From contig JAEDOJ010000079.1 in assembly GCA_016302015.1 (NCBI GenBank), forward strand, positions 1 to 6,906: 6,906 nucleotides of DNA, given 5' to 3'. The stretch's first letter is position 1; every line of letters begins with the position of its first letter. Position numbers and translations under genes: made by a program. Below are positions 1 through 6,147 of the stretch, piece by piece. Origin of the DNA: Oscillospiraceae bacterium (GTDB lineage: Bacteria > Bacillota_A > Clostridia > Oscillospirales > Oscillospiraceae). The notes beneath the pieces are model-generated. The model worked only from the letters and a program-made list of their open reading frames with translations. It was not told where the DNA came from and made no database searches.

Positions 1-3000
1 ACCCAGGCGGCGGCGGCAGAGCTTCGGGGAAAGCTGGTGGAGCAGCTCAGCAAACGCCTTGCGGAGCGTCCCGACGACCACCATCTGCAGCGGCAGATGA
101 ATCGGGTGTATCTGGCGCAGATTTCTACCGTCCACGCCTTTTGCGCCGCAATTTTGCGGGACTATGCCCATTTGCTGGATTTGCCCGGAGATTTCCGGAT
201 CTGCGATGATCAGGAAGCCCAGACCATGAGCCGCAGGGCGATGGAGCATATTCTGGAGGAGGCCTACGCCACTGAGGAGAAAAGTGAGGAGCTTCGGGCA
301 GCCCTGGATTTGCTCAGCGGTTACCGAAATAAGGATGACCTGCCGGGACTGATTTTGAATCTCTATTCTGCCACCCAGTGCTACCGTGACCCCGGGGAAA
401 GGCTCCGGGAACTGCATCGTAGTCTGGAGATTTCCACCTGTAAGGACATGGGGGAAACGGTGTGGGGTCGCTATTTGATTGAAGAATTTCACAACAGCGT
501 TGACCGGTATATGGAGGAGCTGGACTATGCCATGAAGCTCATGGCAGGGGAGGAGCATTTTGCGAAATATCACTCCTATTGCTGTGAGAGCATGGAGGTT
601 CTGCGCCAACTTCGGGAGGCGGAAGGCTGGGATGAAATCAGGAGCGTTCCCATCAAGCTGCGCAGAGCCCCCGGACTGAAGGACGAGCCGCTTTCCAATC
701 AGGTCAAGGGCATTCGGAAAAAGATTTTCGACAATCTGGGAACCTATATGGAGGAGATTTTCAACCAGTCCTCCCAGGATGCCCTAAAGGACGTGGCGTT
801 CAATGTGCCCGCTTTGCACGGCCTGCTGCGCCTGACGGAAGCCTATCGCGCCCGGTATCAGAAGGAAAAAGAATCCCGCCATACGGTGGATTATAACGAT
901 CTGGAGCATCTGACTCTGAAGCTGCTGCTGGGCAGGAGCAACAGCCCCACCCCAGCGGCGAGAGAAATTTCTCAGCGGTTTGTGGAGCTGATGGTGGATG
1001 AATATCAGGATACCAACGCAGTCCAGGACGCCATTTTTCAGGCGATTTCCAAAGACGGGAAGAACCTGTTCTTTGTGGGCGACGTGAAGCAGTCCATCTA
1101 CGGCTTCCGTATGGCCGATCCAACCATCTTCCTGGACAAATACAAAGGGTTTGCGGACTATGAAAAGGCCGGGACGGGAGAGCCGAGACGAATCCTTTTG
1201 TCTCACAATTTCCGTTCCCGTCCTGAAATTCTGGAGGCAGCCAACGACGTTTTTCGCCTGTGTATGACAGAACGGGTGGGCGGCTTGCGTTATGGGCAGG
1301 AGGAGGCGCTGCGCCCCAACCTGGATGACAGGGACATGGGAAGTCCCGCCGTGGAATTTCACTGCATGAACACAGCCCGGTCAGCCGGAACGCCGCCTCT
1401 GTCCTCGTCAGAGCTGGAAGCGGAATTTGTGGCCCGGCGGATTGAAAAAATGCTGGCGGAGGGAGAGCGGATTCCGGAGCAGGACGGCCTGCGGCCTGTC
1501 CGCCCGGAGGATATTGTCATTCTCCTGCGAAAGCTGGGCGGTCAGGAGCCAAAGGCGCCCATCTACAGGAAGGCACTGGAGCGGCACGGGATCAGATGTG
1601 TGTACGGCAGCGAGGACATTTTTCAGGCGGAGGAAATTGTCATCCTCCGGGCGATGCTGCAGATCATTGACAATCCTCATCAGGATATTCCTCTGCTGAC
1701 GGTGCTGCTGTCACCCCTGTTTTGCTTTGATTCCAATGATCTGGCCCTGGCAAGAGCTGCGGAGCGGAAGGGAGATCTGCTGGAAGCACTGAAAAAGCTC
1801 CCCAGGGCAGAGGAATTTTTGCAGCTTTTGCAGGAGCTGCGGGACTTTGCCCAGACCGGTACCCTGCGCTCCCTGCTGGATTTGCTGGATGAACGGCTCT
1901 TCCTCCGGGGAATCTTCGGCGCCATGGAAAAGGGAGACCAGCGGGTGCGGAATCTGGAACGGTTCTGCGCTCTGGTGGATGCCTATGAAAGCGGCGACCG
2001 CTACGGTCTGTCCGGCTTCCTGCGGTATCTGGAGCGGCTGGAGGAGAAGGGCGTTGCCAATGAGGACGTTCCCACCTCCAGCGTGGTACGGATTATGACC
2101 GTCCACAAATCCAAGGGACTGCAATTCCCGGTGGTCTTCCTGCCGGGGCTGTGGGGAAAGTTCAGCACACAGGATACCGCCCAGCAGGTGTTGTTCCATT
2201 CGGATTTGGGAATTGCCGCCAAGTTCAATGACTGGGAAAATAAACTGTCCTATCCCACCGCCTCCAGCAACGCTCTGAAGAAGAAAATCGAAGAGCAGAT
2301 TCGATCGGAAGAAATCCGAGTGCTCTACGTTGCCATGACCCGGGCGCAGTACCGTCTGGTGATGACCTGCTGCGACAGAGACCTGATCACAAAGCTGAGC
2401 CGGATTTCCTCCCTGTTGACGGAACCGGCCATGGACGGCCTGATTGAGGAAGCCAAATGTATGGGACATTGGGTGGCCATGGCGGCCATGAGCCATACGG
2501 AGGCGGGAGAGCTGTTTCAGGTTGCGGGCTATCCGAGCAGCCGGCGGACGCCCGAATATCCGTGGAAGATCACATGGAATAACGGTTCGGACTATCTGCC
2601 TGAGACTTCGGCGGAGGAAGCCGCCGCCGCTCCTGCTGAAGCAGAGAAGAACATAGATTACATTCCCCTGAACCGCCGTCACCCGGAGGCGGAGCAGGCG
2701 CCCAGCAAGCTGACTGCCACCCAGCTCAAGGGCAGAGGCCTGGACGGGGAGATCAGTGAAGGGACGGCGTGCAGACCGGCGCTCCACTTCCGCAAGCCGT
2801 CCTTCGGGCTGGAGCGGAAGCTCAGCCCCACGGAACGGGGCACCGCCATTCACCTTGCCATGCAGTATCTGCGCTATGAGGCGTGTACAGACCTTGCGGG
2901 AGTGCAAAGGGAGCTTGACCGTCTGGTGGCGGAAAAATTCCTGACCGCCCAGCAGCGGGAGGCTGTCCAACCCGGAAAAATTCTCCGCTTTTTTGCCTCG

Positions 3001-3330
3001 GAGGTGGGTCAGCGTGTACTCCATGCAAAAAAACTGGTGCGGGAATTTAAATTCTCCGTATTGGAGGACGGCTCCATTCTGGATCCCGGACTGACCGGGG
3101 AGCAGATCCTTTTGCAGGGCGTGACCGACTGTGGAATTCTGGAAGAGGACGGCCTGACCATCCTTGATTTCAAATCGGATCGGGTCACGGAGGAAACGGA
3201 GCAGGAGCGGGCGGCTTATTATCTGGGACAGTTGGACGCCTATTCCAGAGCCTTGTCCAAGGTGTTCCAATGCCCGGTGAAGGAGCGGATTCTGTACTTT
3301 TTCGCCACGGATCACAGCATTTCCCTGTGA
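1..3330 (+). CDS. addA: AddA, helicase-nuclease subunit of AddAB (5' end cut off by window)
   Basis: AddA pairs with AddB to process double-strand breaks: a UvrD-like superfamily 1 helicase with a C-terminal nuclease that resects DNA ends for RecA loading in the cytoplasm. The frame is open from base 1 and opens with TQAAAAELR, the family's motif Ia region (usually FTNAAAAEMR). Roughly the first 60 residues, with the Walker A loop, therefore lie upstream, and the GTG at 37 is internal. Counting from the first codon: DEYQDT (motif II, Walker B) at 333-338; GDVKQSIYGFR from 361; SHNFRSR near 401; TVHKSKGLQFP near 700; VLYVAMTRA at 774-782. The nuclease domain follows, with ERGTAIH ending in His951, then Asp1043 and DFK with Asp1056 and Lys1058, the PD-(D/E)xK active site. 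All key residues in the window are present. The 1109 residues seen fit a full length near 1170. addB would be expected just upstream. Confidence 0.97.
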   Translation, partial: TQAAAAELRGKLVEQLSKRLAERPDDHHLQRQMNRVYLAQISTVHAFCAAILRDYAHLLDLPGDFRICDDQEAQTMSRRAMEHILEEAYATEEKSEELRAALDLLSGYRNKDDLPGLILNLYSATQCYRDPGERLRELHRSLEISTCKDMGETVWGRYLIEEFHNSVDRYMEELDYAMKLMAGEEHFAKYHSYCCESMEVLRQLREAEGWDEIRSVPIKLRRAPGLKDEPLSNQVKGIRKKIFDNLGTYMEEIFNQSSQDALKDVAFNVPALHGLLRLTEAYRARYQKEKESRHTVDYNDLEHLTLKLLLGRSNSPTPAAREISQRFVELMVDEYQDTNAVQDAIFQAISKDGKNLFFVGDVKQSIYGFRMADPTIFLDKYKGFADYEKAGTGEPRRILLSHNFRSRPEILEAANDVFRLCMTERVGGLRYGQEEALRPNLDDRDMGSPAVEFHCMNTARSAGTPPLSSSELEAEFVARRIEKMLAEGERIPEQDGLRPVRPEDIVILLRKLGGQEPKAPIYRKALERHGIRCVYGSEDIFQAEEIVILRAMLQIIDNPHQDIPLLTVLLSPLFCFDSNDLALARAAERKGDLLEALKKLPRAEEFLQLLQELRDFAQTGTLRSLLDLLDERLFLRGIFGAMEKGDQRVRNLERFCALVDAYESGDRYGLSGFLRYLERLEEKGVANEDVPTSSVVRIMTVHKSKGLQFPVVFLPGLWGKFSTQDTAQQVLFHSDLGIAAKFNDWENKLSYPTASSNALKKKIEEQIRSEEIRVLYVAMTRAQYRLVMTCCDRDLITKLSRISSLLTEPAMDGLIEEAKCMGHWVAMAAMSHTEAGELFQVAGYPSSRRTPEYPWKITWNNGSDYLPETSAEEAAAAPAEAEKNIDYIPLNRRHPEAEQAPSKLTATQLKGRGLDGEISEGTACRPALHFRKPSFGLERKLSPTERGTAIHLAMQYLRYEACTDLAGVQRELDRLVAEKFLTAQQREAVQPGKILRFFASEVGQRVLHAKKLVREFKFSVLEDGSILDPGLTGEQILLQGVTDCGILEEDGLTILDFKSDRVTEETEQERAAYYLGQLDAYSRALSKVFQCPVKERILYFFATDHSISL

Positions 3331-3385
3331 CCTATTGCATTTTATTGCCCGGTGGAGTAAAATAAGCCCAAAGGGGATGAAAACC

Positions 3386-4366
3386 ATGAAAAAACTGACA
3401 AAAAAGATGATCTCCGCTCTGGAAACCGGCGAAAAGGTGGTGCTTTGCACCATTCTTGCCAGCTCCGGCTCCTCTCCCAGAGGGGCGGGCACCAGAATGG
3501 CGGTGTTTGAAAACGGCGCTACCGCCGGTACGGTAGGCGGCGGTCAGGTGGAATATCTGGCAACTCAGGAGGCAATGGAGGTGCTGAAAACCGGGAAAAC
3601 TCACGTCCGGGCCTTCTGCCTTGCACCGGATCAGGTGGCGTCCATCGGTATGATCTGCGGCGGCAACGTGACCATCTATTATCAGCTCCTGACCCAAAAG
3701 GAGCTGCCTGTGATCAGGGAGATGGCGGCGGCGCTGGAGCGGGATGCCAATGCGTGGCTTTATATGGAAATCAAAGAGGATGCCGTTGTCGATCTGCGGG
3801 TCGTAGAGGAGGCGGCGGCGAAGGCTTCCCCGGATTTGTTTTGCAACAAGGCAATCCTGCGACAGGGGGAGTCTACCGTCTATACCGAACCCATCGCCAG
3901 AGCCGGAAGCGTTTATGTTTTCGGCGGCGGCCATGTGGGCAGAGCGCTGGTTCCCGTCCTCGCCAATATCGGTTTCCGGGTGATTGTGTTTGATAACCGA
4001 AAGGAACAGGCGGATCAGGCCCACTTCCCGGAGGCGGCTCGGGTCATCTTTGGCGATTACAGCGATATTTATTCCAAGATCACCCTGACAAAAAATGACT
4101 ATGTGGTGATTTTGACCCCGGGACATCAGGGAGACTATATGGTTCTGGAGCAAAGTCTCCGTTCCGAACCAAAGTATGTGGGCTGCATCGGCAGCCAGAG
4201 AAAAATTGCCGGCACCCAGGCACGGCTCCGGGAGGCAGGCATCCCCGAAAATGCGATCCAGTCTGTCCATGCGCCCATCGGCTTGCCCATCCTGGCGGAA
4301 ACCCCTGAGGAAATTGCCATCAGCATTGCCGCGGAACTGATTCAGTGCAGGGCGGAAAACAAATGA
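3386..4366 (+). CDS. XdhC/CoxI-family molybdenum-enzyme maturation protein
   Basis: The predicted protein has 326 residues. XdhC-type proteins handle molybdenum cofactor (sulfuration, protection, insertion) for xanthine dehydrogenase and related hydroxylases. The N-terminal XdhC/CoxI domain shows GSSPRGAGTRM (residues 28-38), GTVGGGQVE (48-56) and GMICGG with Cys91 (88-93). The C-terminal Rossmann-like domain shows VFGGGHVG (178-185), an acidic residue at the end of the second strand (Asp203), TPGHQGD and GCIGSQRK. This is the usual two-domain family layout. I chose the ATG at 3386 because AAGGGG at 3371-3376 sits 9 bases before it; the ATG at 3377 abuts that ribosome binding site, and the GTG or other starts further upstream lack one. 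It lies 55 bases after addA with no visible terminator and overlaps the methyltransferase by 4 bases. No molybdenum enzyme gene is visible here, so the client enzyme is unknown. The family call is firm; the specific client is not. Confidence 0.9.
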   Translation: MKKLTKKMISALETGEKVVLCTILASSGSSPRGAGTRMAVFENGATAGTVGGGQVEYLATQEAMEVLKTGKTHVRAFCLAPDQVASIGMICGGNVTIYYQLLTQKELPVIREMAAALERDANAWLYMEIKEDAVVDLRVVEEAAAKASPDLFCNKAILRQGESTVYTEPIARAGSVYVFGGGHVGRALVPVLANIGFRVIVFDNRKEQADQAHFPEAARVIFGDYSDIYSKITLTKNDYVVILTPGHQGDYMVLEQSLRSEPKYVGCIGSQRKIAGTQARLREAGIPENAIQSVHAPIGLPILAETPEEIAISIAAELIQCRAENK

Positions 4367-5082
4367 TTGAATATTGGAACCGGAAAACCGTCGCCTTTAT
4401 GGCGGATGCCGCAGAGTATTGCAGCTTCCATCGGGACTTGGCGGAAATCATTTTGCCCTATCTGCCCAGGGAAGGGAACGTCTGTGAAGCGGGCTGTGGT
4501 TTGGGATATTTGTCCCGGGAGCTTGCGAATTTTTGTAAACAGGTGACAGCGGCAGATTGCTCCCGCGATGCCATCGACCATCTGCTGTCAAGGCCTTTGC
4601 CTGAAAACCTGAAGGTCTGCTGTACGGATGCGTTCCGTCTGGATGAAGCTTTTGATGCCATGGTGTTTTGCTATTTCGGTCGGATGGAGGATATTCTTCG
4701 CATTGCAAAGCGAGCCTGCAAGGGCACAGTGGTGGCGGCAAAGCGAAATTGTGCGGCGCACAGGTTTTCTCTCAGCCGGGAGAATGCCGCACTGCACAGA
4801 GATGAGGCGGGGGAATTGCTGACCAAAAAGGGAATTCCCTTCGAGAAAAAATCCGTTGCGCTGGAATTCGGTCAGCCCTTCCGATCCGTGGAGGATGCGG
4901 TCAGCTTTTTCCAACTCTATGACCGAACGGGCGTACCCGTGACCCGGGAAGCGGTTGAGCCAAGATTGCAAGCCATCGATCACCCGATCTTTTCCTGGTA
5001 TCTGCCATCCCTGCGGGAAATGAATCTCTACGTTTTTGAGGCGAAGGAAATACCCGGCGCAGAAGAAAAATCAGAAAATTAA
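4363..5082 (+). CDS. class I SAM-dependent methyltransferase, substrate unknown
   Basis: The predicted protein has 239 residues, starting MIEYWNRK. The SAM-binding motif I is EAGCGLGYLS (residues 42-51, Glu42 and Gly44-Gly48), followed by an acidic residue after the second strand (TAADCS, Asp65), as in Rossmann-fold methyltransferases. The C-terminal half has no substrate-defining motif that I recognise. The ATG at 4363 overlaps the XdhC stop as ATGA, and AGGGCGGA a few bases upstream can serve as ribosome binding site, which indicates translational coupling. An in-frame GTG at 4345 would add six residues but has no good ribosome binding site. Coupling to an XdhC-family gene suggests, but does not prove, a role around cofactor or purine metabolism. 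The tRNA-Val promoter begins 10 bases after the stop. A small-molecule or a tRNA/rRNA substrate are both possible. Confidence 0.87.
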   Translation: MIEYWNRKTVAFMADAAEYCSFHRDLAEIILPYLPREGNVCEAGCGLGYLSRELANFCKQVTAADCSRDAIDHLLSRPLPENLKVCCTDAFRLDEAFDAMVFCYFGRMEDILRIAKRACKGTVVAAKRNCAAHRFSLSRENAALHRDEAGELLTKKGIPFEKKSVALEFGQPFRSVEDAVSFFQLYDRTGVPVTREAVEPRLQAIDHPIFSWYLPSLREMNLYVFEAKEIPGAEEKSEN

Positions 5083-5091
5083 AAATAATGC

Positions 5092-5119
5092 TTGATTTTT
5101 TACAGAATTGTGATATAAT
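5092..5119 (+). promoter_or_regulatory. sigma-A promoter of tRNA-Val
   Basis: The -35 box TTGATT (5092-5097), a 16-base spacer and the -10 box TATAAT (5114-5119) preceded by TGA form an extended -10 promoter. Initiation is expected near 5126, a few bases before the tRNA. Its CTTGATTTTTT start recurs in the promoter of the tRNA-Ser gene at 6710. Confidence 0.85.
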
Positions 5120-5130
5120 ACTCCTGCAAC

Positions 5131-5207
5131 GGAGGCTTAGCTCAGCTGGTTAGAGCGCCTGCTTCACACGCAGGAGGTCACTGGTTCGAGTCCAGCAGTC
5201 TCCACCA
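5131..5207 (+). tRNA. tRNA-Val(CAC)
   Basis: The 77-base cloverleaf has the 3' CCA encoded (5205-5207). The acceptor arms GGAGGCT and AGTCTCC pair with one G-U wobble. The D arm is GCTC/GAGC. The anticodon stem CCTGC/GCAGG encloses loop TTCACAC, giving anticodon CAC, which reads GUG valine codons. The T loop is TTCGAGT. The outermost T-stem pair (A49-C65) is a mismatch; the other four T-stem pairs are intact. It has its own promoter and terminator and so is a single-gene transcription unit. Confidence 0.97.
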
Positions 5208-5246
5208 AAAAAGTACCGTGTTTCCTGAGAAACACGGTACTTTTTC
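5208..5246 (+). terminator. intrinsic terminator of tRNA-Val
   Basis: A perfect 12-bp stem (GTACCGTGTTTC at 5213-5224 with its complement at 5229-5240) has a 4-base CTGA loop. It is extended by five A-U pairs, so the 3' side ends in TTTTT (5241-5245). The A-rich 5' flank means it can also act on minus-strand transcripts. It begins directly after the tRNA CCA. Confidence 0.95.
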
Positions 5247-5475
5247 TAAACTTTAGCCATAATAAATCAAATATCCGGCAACTGCGGCGGTAGAATGCGT
5301 GCATATGCGTGCAGAAATATGTACCACATAATATTGCAAACCTGAAAAAATAGCATGGTGCAAATCAAGAGGTTAAAGAAACAAGGATGTATTGCCGTAC
5401 CGAGAAGGTCGTCTCCTTCCCGCTTTCGCATGACGTCTGGTCGCTGCTTCGCCTTCTCTGCTGCTGCAGTTGTTT
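5247..5475. other. intergenic stretch, no gene supported
   Basis: I find no open frame here with a ribosome binding site. A minus-strand frame reads through hydrophobic residues near 5290-5380, but its only nearby ATG (in the 5420s) has no Shine-Dalgarno sequence, and the frame overlaps the decayed gene upstream. The stretch holds a short direct repeat (listed separately). I see no clear terminator for minus-strand transcripts arriving from 5476. Confidence 0.5.
5295..5313. repeat. 9-bp direct repeat ATGCGTGCA
   Basis: ATGCGTGCA occurs at 5295-5303 and 5305-5313, a 10-base period of about one helical turn, with the palindrome GCATATGC across the junction. The spacing would suit a protein-binding site, but no promoter is visible beside it, so function is unknown. 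Confidence 0.5.
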
Positions 5476-5694
5476 CTACGGAGCTTCGTTCAACTCGCCC
5501 TTCTGGCTGAGTTCCTCTGCTTTCTGCATCAGCTCGTCCGCTGTCGCCTCCGGGTGTTCCTCCATGTACCAGCACATCTCCAGCATCTGCTCTTCCTTCC
5601 GTCTCAACATCAGAAAGACGATTGCCCGATCCCCTCACTTCATGTCGTAAGTTTTTAAGTAACCTACCAAGATCTCTTCTAACTGAGTTAACAT
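5476..5694 (-). pseudogene. small acidic/helical protein gene interrupted by in-frame UGA
   Basis: The minus strand has an ATG at 5694 preceded by GAGGGG about 8 bases upstream. The frame reads MLTQLEEILVGYLKTYDMK, meets TGA at 5637-5635 and, in the same frame without a shift, continues GDRAIVFLML, then EEQMLEMCWYMEEHPEATAD and ELMQKAEELSQKGELNEAP to TAG at 5478-5476. The second part is rich in Glu, Lys, Met and Leu, like real helical protein rather than noise, and it has no good start of its own. Both parts together give about 72 codons. The simplest reading is one small gene with a nonsense mutation; UGA recoding or two separate peptides are alternatives. The pattern reminds me of small accessory proteins of clostridial elements, but I do not know a function. 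A -10 box TATAAT lies upstream at 5780-5775. The first 20 codons use A/T-rich codons and the rest G/C-rich ones, unusual within one gene. Confidence 0.5.
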
Positions 5695-5750
5695 CTTTAC
5701 CACCCCTCAAGAAATCAATCAATTCGTTGAAGTAGAATGCTTTCTCTCCG

Positions 5751-5779
5751 TTGTAACGCTTCGTCAAAAACCATATTAT
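5751..5779 (+). promoter_or_regulatory. putative toxin promoter
   Basis: TTGTAA (5751-5756), a 17-base spacer and TATTAT (5774-5779) predict a start near 5786 and a leader of about 54 bases before the toxin ATG. The -10 overlaps a minus-strand TATAAT (5780-5775), so the toxin and the broken minus-strand gene would share divergent, face-to-face promoters. Confidence 0.6.
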
Positions 5780-5780
5780 A
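5775..5780 (-). promoter_or_regulatory. minus-strand -10 box ahead of the broken small gene
   Basis: A perfect TATAAT on the minus strand predicts a start near 5768, about 75 bases before the ATG at 5694. No good -35 box is visible at 15 to 18 bases (TTCCGC is the best, at 15), so the promoter is weak, activator-dependent or decayed. Confidence 0.35.
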
Positions 5781-5808
5781 AGCCCATAAGCAAAAGCGGA
5801 ACGGCTCG

Positions 5809-5833
5809 ACCTCCCGAGATACAAAAGGGAGGT
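5809..5833 (+). promoter_or_regulatory. leader hairpin hiding the toxin ribosome binding site
   Basis: ACCTCCC (5809-5815) is perfectly complementary to GGGAGGT (5827-5833), giving a 7-bp stem with an 11-base loop. The 3' arm is the Shine-Dalgarno sequence of the 28-residue toxin. Occlusion of the ribosome binding site by a 5' structure is a known feature of type I toxin mRNAs such as fst; here it is seen directly as pairing potential. Confidence 0.7.
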
Positions 5834-5839
5834 GACAAC

Positions 5840-5926
5840 ATGACAGTATTGGAAATCCTCGGATTACTTAACCTGTTAGCCGTTGTTATCTTCGGCGTTA
5901 TCGACGTCACGAAGAAAAAGAAATAA
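5840..5926 (+). CDS. small membrane peptide, probable type I (holin-like / Fst-TxpA-like) toxin
   Basis: The 28-residue peptide begins MTVLEILGLLNLLAVV and ends with IDVTKKKK: one transmembrane helix (about residues 4-22) followed by a lysine tail. The MTV(x)E start, single helix and basic C-terminus match the putative holin-like toxin families of Gram-positive type I toxin-antitoxin loci, whose products insert in the cytoplasmic membrane. GGGAGGTG (5827-5834) lies 7 bases before the ATG and is among the strongest ribosome binding sites in the window. A promoter with 17-base spacing lies upstream, the ribosome binding site can be sequestered in a 7-bp hairpin, and a convergent antisense RNA covers the last codons and the 3' untranslated region. 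The peptide alone would be weak evidence; together with the RNA architecture the call is good. A non-toxic small membrane protein remains possible. Confidence 0.75.
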   Translation: MTVLEILGLLNLLAVVIFGVIDVTKKKK

Positions 5927-5952
5927 CCGGCCCCGCGAAAACAGAACCGGCT
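5911..5952 (-). terminator. probable terminator of antitoxin RNA 1
   Basis: On the minus strand AGCCGG (5952-5947) pairs with CCGGTT (5930-5925), six pairs including one G-U. A U-rich run follows at 5925-5911 that is at the same time the antisense of the toxin's lysine codons. The stem is short and the loop long (16 bases), so confidence is moderate. Confidence 0.45.
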
Positions 5953-6021
5953 AATCTCCGACTATAAATCGACCGAGGTTAAGCCGTGGCTGTGACCGCA
6001 GCCGCCGCTCTTGGTTACCTC
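5911..6021 (-). ncRNA. antitoxin RNA 1, antisense to the toxin mRNA 3' end
   Basis: The minus-strand promoter at 6056-6028 predicts a start near 6021. The RNA runs leftward for about 110 bases, opposite the toxin 3' untranslated region, stop codon and final lysine codons, and ends in a U-rich tract (TTATTTCTTTTTCTT). Its 5' part folds as an outer CGAGGT/ACCTCG stem (6022-6017 with 5979-5974) around a GGCTG/CAGCC hairpin. Convergent transcription with overlapping 3' ends is the arrangement of par (fst) and txpA/ratA loci. It would act by pairing with toxin mRNA, blocking translation or exposing it to RNase III. The ends are inferred from the promoter and terminator. Confidence 0.65.
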
Positions 6022-6022
6022 G
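5974..6022 (+). other. stem-loop at the 3' end of the toxin mRNA
   Basis: CGAGGT (5974-5979) pairs with ACCTCG (6017-6022). Inside it a 7-bp hairpin forms from 5986-5992 and 5999-6005 with loop TGACCG. It is not followed by a U run, so it is more likely a stabilising and RNA-recognition structure than a classic terminator. The same bases on the minus strand form the 5' structure of antitoxin RNA 1, so both RNAs present complementary loops, as needed for a kissing contact. Confidence 0.55.
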
Positions 6023-6027
6023 CAAAT

Positions 6028-6056
6028 ATATTACCACGGAAGGAACTGAAAGTCAA
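6028..6056 (-). promoter_or_regulatory. promoter of antitoxin RNA 1
   Basis: On the minus strand TTGACT (6056-6051), a 17-base spacer and TAATAT (6033-6028) with TGG just before it form an extended -10. It fires leftward toward the toxin gene, with a start near 6021. It is stronger than the toxin promoter, as expected when the antitoxin RNA must be in excess. Confidence 0.75.
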
Positions 6057-6112
6057 TAGAGAATCAAGAAAAGCCGAAGCGAGGGATTTCAGAAAAAACT
6101 AATATTGACTTC

Positions 6113-6141
6113 TTGACAGGAGCAGATAGCTGTGATACATT
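6113..6141 (+). promoter_or_regulatory. strong promoter of second antitoxin-like RNA
   Basis: Perfect TTGACA (6113-6118), a 17-base spacer and TACATT (6136-6141) preceded by TGA form an extended -10. The predicted start, near 6148, is the first base of the closing stem of the RNA. It is divergent from the antitoxin RNA 1 promoter, with 56 bases between the two -35 boxes. Confidence 0.75.
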
Positions 6142-6147
6142 AATATC

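Noticed and set aside
1711..3492. 593-codon open frame on the minus strand
   Set aside because: It lies wholly opposite addA and the start of the XdhC gene, whose motifs are clear, and shows no family motif of its own. High G+C coding DNA often leaves such antisense frames open.
3332..4270. 312-codon minus-strand open frame
   Set aside because: It is antisense to the XdhC gene and has no recognisable domain; a shadow.
5131..5207. tRNA-Val 3' end as an attachment site for an integrated element
   Set aside because: I find no second copy of the tRNA 3' end in the window and no integrase gene. Only a short GGTCACTGG likeness to the small RNA at 6172 exists, with no support as an att site.
5267..5824. 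185-codon minus-strand open frame
   Set aside because: Its start has no ribosome binding site and lies within the toxin leader. It reads the broken small gene in the wrong frame, giving Gly/Arg/Ser-rich sequence in the middle. The frame with the ribosome binding site and ATG at 5694 is better supported.
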